DNA of 7,519 bases from Thermodesulfobacteriota bacterium (lineage in GTDB: Bacteria > Desulfobacterota > DSM-4660 > Desulfatiglandales > HGW-15). A program made the position numbers and the translations under genes. The stretch is from positions 1 through 7,519 of the forward strand of contig JALOPA010000073.1 in the NCBI GenBank assembly GCA_025454125.1, in the 5' to 3' direction. Each line of letters starts with the position of its first letter. The first letter of the stretch is position 1. Shown one piece after another: positions 6,077 through 7,519 of the stretch. The notes under the pieces are model-generated. The model saw only the letters and a list, made by a program, of their open reading frames with translations, did no database searches and was not told where the DNA came from.

Positions 6077-6988
6077 TTAATGCACAGACGGCGAAGCATC
6101 CCCGGAATGCAGCAGCGCGTTCTCGATGGCCACCGCTGCGGAGGAGCCAAGGGCGGTCAGGAGGGAAAGATCTTCGTTGCGAAAACCGTAGGGTTCAGCA
6201 AAAGAATCCAAGTAAATGATTCCTCTGACTTCGGACCGGCTGATCAGGGGAACGCACAGCGCGGACTTGATCTTCATGATCTCCATGCTCTCGGAGAATC
6301 TTTCCGTCTCCTCTCCCATGACATTCACGATCTTGAACGCCTTTCCTTCCCGAACGACCCGATCGACCATGGTGCGGCTGTAAAGAGCCGCAGCACCCTC
6401 TCTGCCCCTCTTGGCCTTGGAAAGGACATGAAGGATATGGCCTGTCTTGGTATCCCGCAACAGGATGAGTCCCCTGTCCATTCGCTGCAGGAGGTTCAAA
6501 ATAGAATCAAGAATTCTTTCCATGATCTCGTTCAGCGTGAGGGTTTCTTTCAGCACGGTGGACACGTTGTAGACGAGTTCCATCGTGTTCCTTTCCGTCA
6601 TGGGCCTGTCTCTCTTCTGATACCTCTCTACGACCTCGCTCAGGTTTTCCGACTCAAAGATAGCATCCACAAAGGGCATGACATGATCGAGACAAGCCTT
6701 GCCCAAGCAGATGAGGCTCATCCCCACGGTGATCGGCACCCCTTCCTCCACTTCCACCTCAACGTCCGGCGGGATGGGGTATCCGTTGACAAAGGTGCCG
6801 TTGGTGCTTCCCAAGTCCTGCACGAAGTACCGGTCTCCTTTCTCGATGATCTTGAGATGGCTGCCGGACACGTACCCGTCCTTCATTCTGATCTGGTTTC
6901 CCGGGGTCCTTCCCACGAAAACCGTGTCCCCAGGCAGATCGAAAGACTGGATTTCATCTATTCCGTCCATCACGTAGAGCTTGATCAT
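6077..6988 (-). CDS. FHA-GAF domain signalling protein
   Basis: A 303-residue cytoplasmic protein. Residues about 1-95 are a forkhead-associated domain that binds phosphothreonine peptides: GR at 26-27, S41 and H44 in the VSGSH loop, and LGSTNGTFVNG at 59-69 are the recognition signatures. A helical linker (about 100-150) leads to a GAF domain (about 150-292) of the kind that binds small ligands or nucleotides, with the typical ALCVPLI...RGIIYLD strands (243-261) and a closing AAVAIENALL helix. No kinase, cyclase, HD-GYP or DNA-binding output domain follows. ATG 6988 is chosen because it starts the first FHA strand and overlaps the upstream stop as ATGA, implying translational coupling; the frame runs back to 7048 without domain similarity. 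Likely an adaptor in a Ser/Thr-kinase circuit. No such kinase gene is in the window. Confidence 0.92.
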   Translation of the reverse strand: MIKLYVMDGIDEIQSFDLPGDTVFVGRTPGNQIRMKDGYVSGSHLKIIEKGDRYFVQDLGSTNGTFVNGYPIPPDVEVEVEEGVPITVGMSLICLGKACLDHVMPFVDAIFESENLSEVVERYQKRDRPMTERNTMELVYNVSTVLKETLTLNEIMERILDSILNLLQRMDRGLILLRDTKTGHILHVLSKAKRGREGAAALYSRTMVDRVVREGKAFKIVNVMGEETERFSESMEIMKIKSALCVPLISRSEVRGIIYLDSFAEPYGFRNEDLSLLTALGSSAAVAIENALLHSGDASPSVH

Positions 6989-7179
6989 AGGTTCATCACC
7001 ACCCGGGAAACCGCCTTCACCTGGCCGCAGACGATGCCCCACGGCCACATCGAAAAGTCCTGATTATGCCGGCAGTGCAATGCCATAAGCTCCCCCTTCG
7101 GTCGCAGCAACTTGCTGCCCACTTCCCCGTGATTCCGACAGGCCCTGCAAAAGGGCGGAGAGAACAGGTCTGTCTGCAT
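6985..7179 (-). CDS. Small Cys/His-rich protein coupled to the FHA-GAF gene
   Basis: A 64-residue reading frame ending in TGA inside the start codon of the FHA-GAF gene (ATGA overlap), the usual sign of translational coupling. It has C11-x2-C14 in FCRACRNH, then C36-x-H38 in MALHCRHN, and a lone C51. This pattern could hold one zinc, like half a zinc ribbon, with a GELMALHC strand-like segment and an aromatic SMWPWG turn. I do not recognise the family. The start is uncertain: ATG 7179 has no good Shine-Dalgarno, and a TTGACA promoter box 24 bases upstream would place its -10 right against this ATG. An internal ATG at 7086 has GGGGGAG just before it and would give 33 residues without the CxxC pair. 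It may be a real regulatory partner or only a leader peptide. Confidence 0.55.
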   Translation of the reverse strand: MQTDLFSPPFCRACRNHGEVGSKLLRPKGELMALHCRHNQDFSMWPWGIVCGQVKAVSRVVMNL

Positions 7180-7208
7180 TTAGTAACCGATTTCTTCTTT
7201 GTTGTCAA
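7180..7208 (-). promoter_or_regulatory. Candidate promoter of the small-protein/FHA-GAF unit
   Basis: On the minus strand, a perfect -35 TTGACA (7208-7203) is followed after 17 bases by TACTAA (7185-7180), a poor -10 matching 3 of 6. If used, transcription starts near 7173, after ATG 7179, which would force a later translation start in the small gene. The -35 is convincing; the -10 is not. Confidence 0.35.
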
Positions 7209-7224
7209 GCAATTGAGAGGAATA

Positions 7225-7252
7225 TTGGAAAGGAAAAAACGAGCCTTATATT
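7225..7252 (+). promoter_or_regulatory. sigma70 promoter of the 55-residue protein gene
   Basis: TTGGAA (7225-7230), 16-base spacer, TATATT (7247-7252); 4-of-6 and 5-of-6 matches in an AT-rich patch. It predicts a start near 7259 and a leader of about 28 bases before GTG 7287. It faces away from the FHA-GAF unit, whose -35 box lies 16 bases to the left. Confidence 0.55.
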
Positions 7253-7286
7253 CCCTATAGAAAATGTAGGTTAGAAGAGGTGCCCT

Positions 7287-7454
7287 GTGGAAACGCTCGG
7301 TTCAGGACTCAAACACTATCTCAACCCCCTCCACATTTACTGCAGACTTCGCGACATCGGTCTCAGCAAATGCAGAGCTTCCGTGGTGTGTCAGCTCTAT
7401 GAACGGGCCTTGTTCAGGCGCTTTGTCCGCAGACAAAGCGCCAAGAAACCCTGA
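7287..7454 (+). CDS. 55-residue small basic protein, unknown function
   Basis: A short gene starting at GTG 7287 and ending at TGA 7452-7454. AGAAGAGG (7273-7280) lies 6 bases before the start and a sigma70-like promoter lies upstream, which together make translation likely. The product opens METLGSGLKHYLNPLHIYCR and continues with LRDIGLSKCRASVVC, then an amphipathic Arg-rich helix (YERALFRRFVRR) and a lysine-rich end. Cysteines are at 19, 29 and 35. There is no signal peptide or membrane helix. The middle reads as a conserved small-protein fold rather than random translation, and I have a vague recollection of similar NPLHVYCRLRD-type hypothetical proteins in sulfate reducers; this is unverified. 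It is divergent from the FHA-GAF unit and may share control with it. Confidence 0.65.
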   Translation: METLGSGLKHYLNPLHIYCRLRDIGLSKCRASVVCQLYERALFRRFVRRQSAKKP

Positions 7455-7476
7455 CGGCCCACGGCTGCTTCACGAA

Positions 7477-7519
7477 TCAGGCTTTCTCTACCTTCTTCTG
7501 AAGCGCCTGCTGAAGTTTT
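7477..7519 (-). CDS. Possible C-terminal end of a gene running off the window
   Basis: The last 43 bases, read on the minus strand, give an open frame of 13 codons, KLQQALQKKVEKA, followed by TGA. The charged, helix-like end is plausible for a protein C-terminus and would converge with the 55-residue gene at a spacing of 22 bases. Too little is visible to name a product, and the frame may be chance. Confidence 0.35.
   Translation of the reverse strand, partial: KLQQALQKKVEKA

Noticed and set aside
6989..7048. N-terminal extension of the FHA-GAF protein to 7048
   Set aside because: The extra 20 residues precede the first FHA strand and overlap the small Cys-protein gene; the ATGA overlap at 6985-6988 explains the start better.
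6080..7063. 327-codon open frame on the plus strand
   Set aside because: Mirror frame of the FHA-GAF gene; its His/Asp-rich composition is what antisense of that gene gives, and no domain is visible.

Overview
The window is GC-rich (by eye) and densely coding on both strands. It looks like a chromosomal segment of a Gram-negative bacterium, most likely a deltaproteobacterium (Desulfobacterota, sulfate-reducer or syntroph-like). That placement is inference. It rests on the style of the M23 peptidase, the FHA-GAF protein and the small Cys-rich proteins, on sigma70-type TTGACA promoters, and on a terminal-inverted-repeat element ending in GCAGGCTGCTGAAAAACG. No database search was possible. No rRNA, tRNA, CRISPR array, transposase or phage gene was seen.

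Layout, left to right. (1) 1-935, plus strand: the C-terminal part of a secreted M23 (LytM-type) peptidoglycan endopeptidase, open at the window edge. (2) 1007-3716, minus strand: a two-gene unit with a 10-base gap. The first gene encodes a 740-residue membrane protein with an EF-hand loop and Cys pairs (unknown function). The second encodes a 158-residue MaoC-type hot-dog acyl dehydratase. A near-consensus promoter at 3778-3806 precedes the unit. (3) 3717-4158: an intergenic region with two outward-facing sigma70 promoters and, between them, a broken hydrophobic coding remnant on the minus strand. (4) 4159-4764, plus strand: a short DnaJ-like co-chaperone with a J domain and a single C-terminal substrate-binding-type domain. 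(5) 4785-5750, minus strand: trpS, tryptophanyl-tRNA synthetase, convergent with the J-protein gene. (6) 5751-6076: the trpS leader with a terminator-like hairpin, then a 177-bp miniature inverted-repeat element. (7) 6077-7179, minus strand: a small Cys/His protein translationally coupled (ATGA overlap) to an FHA-GAF signalling protein. (8) 7180-7286: an AT-rich divergent control region. (9) 7287-7454, plus strand: a 55-residue small protein with its own promoter and Shine-Dalgarno. (10) 7477-7519, minus strand: the possible last 13 codons of another gene.

The genes do not form one pathway. trpS, the J protein and the peptidase are housekeeping or envelope functions. The parts that merit a closer look are the EF-hand/Cys membrane protein paired with a MaoC enzyme, the small Cys protein coupled to the FHA-GAF sensor, the divergently transcribed 55-residue protein, and the nested inverted-repeat element between trpS and the FHA gene. 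I see no convincing complete new defence or mobile system here.
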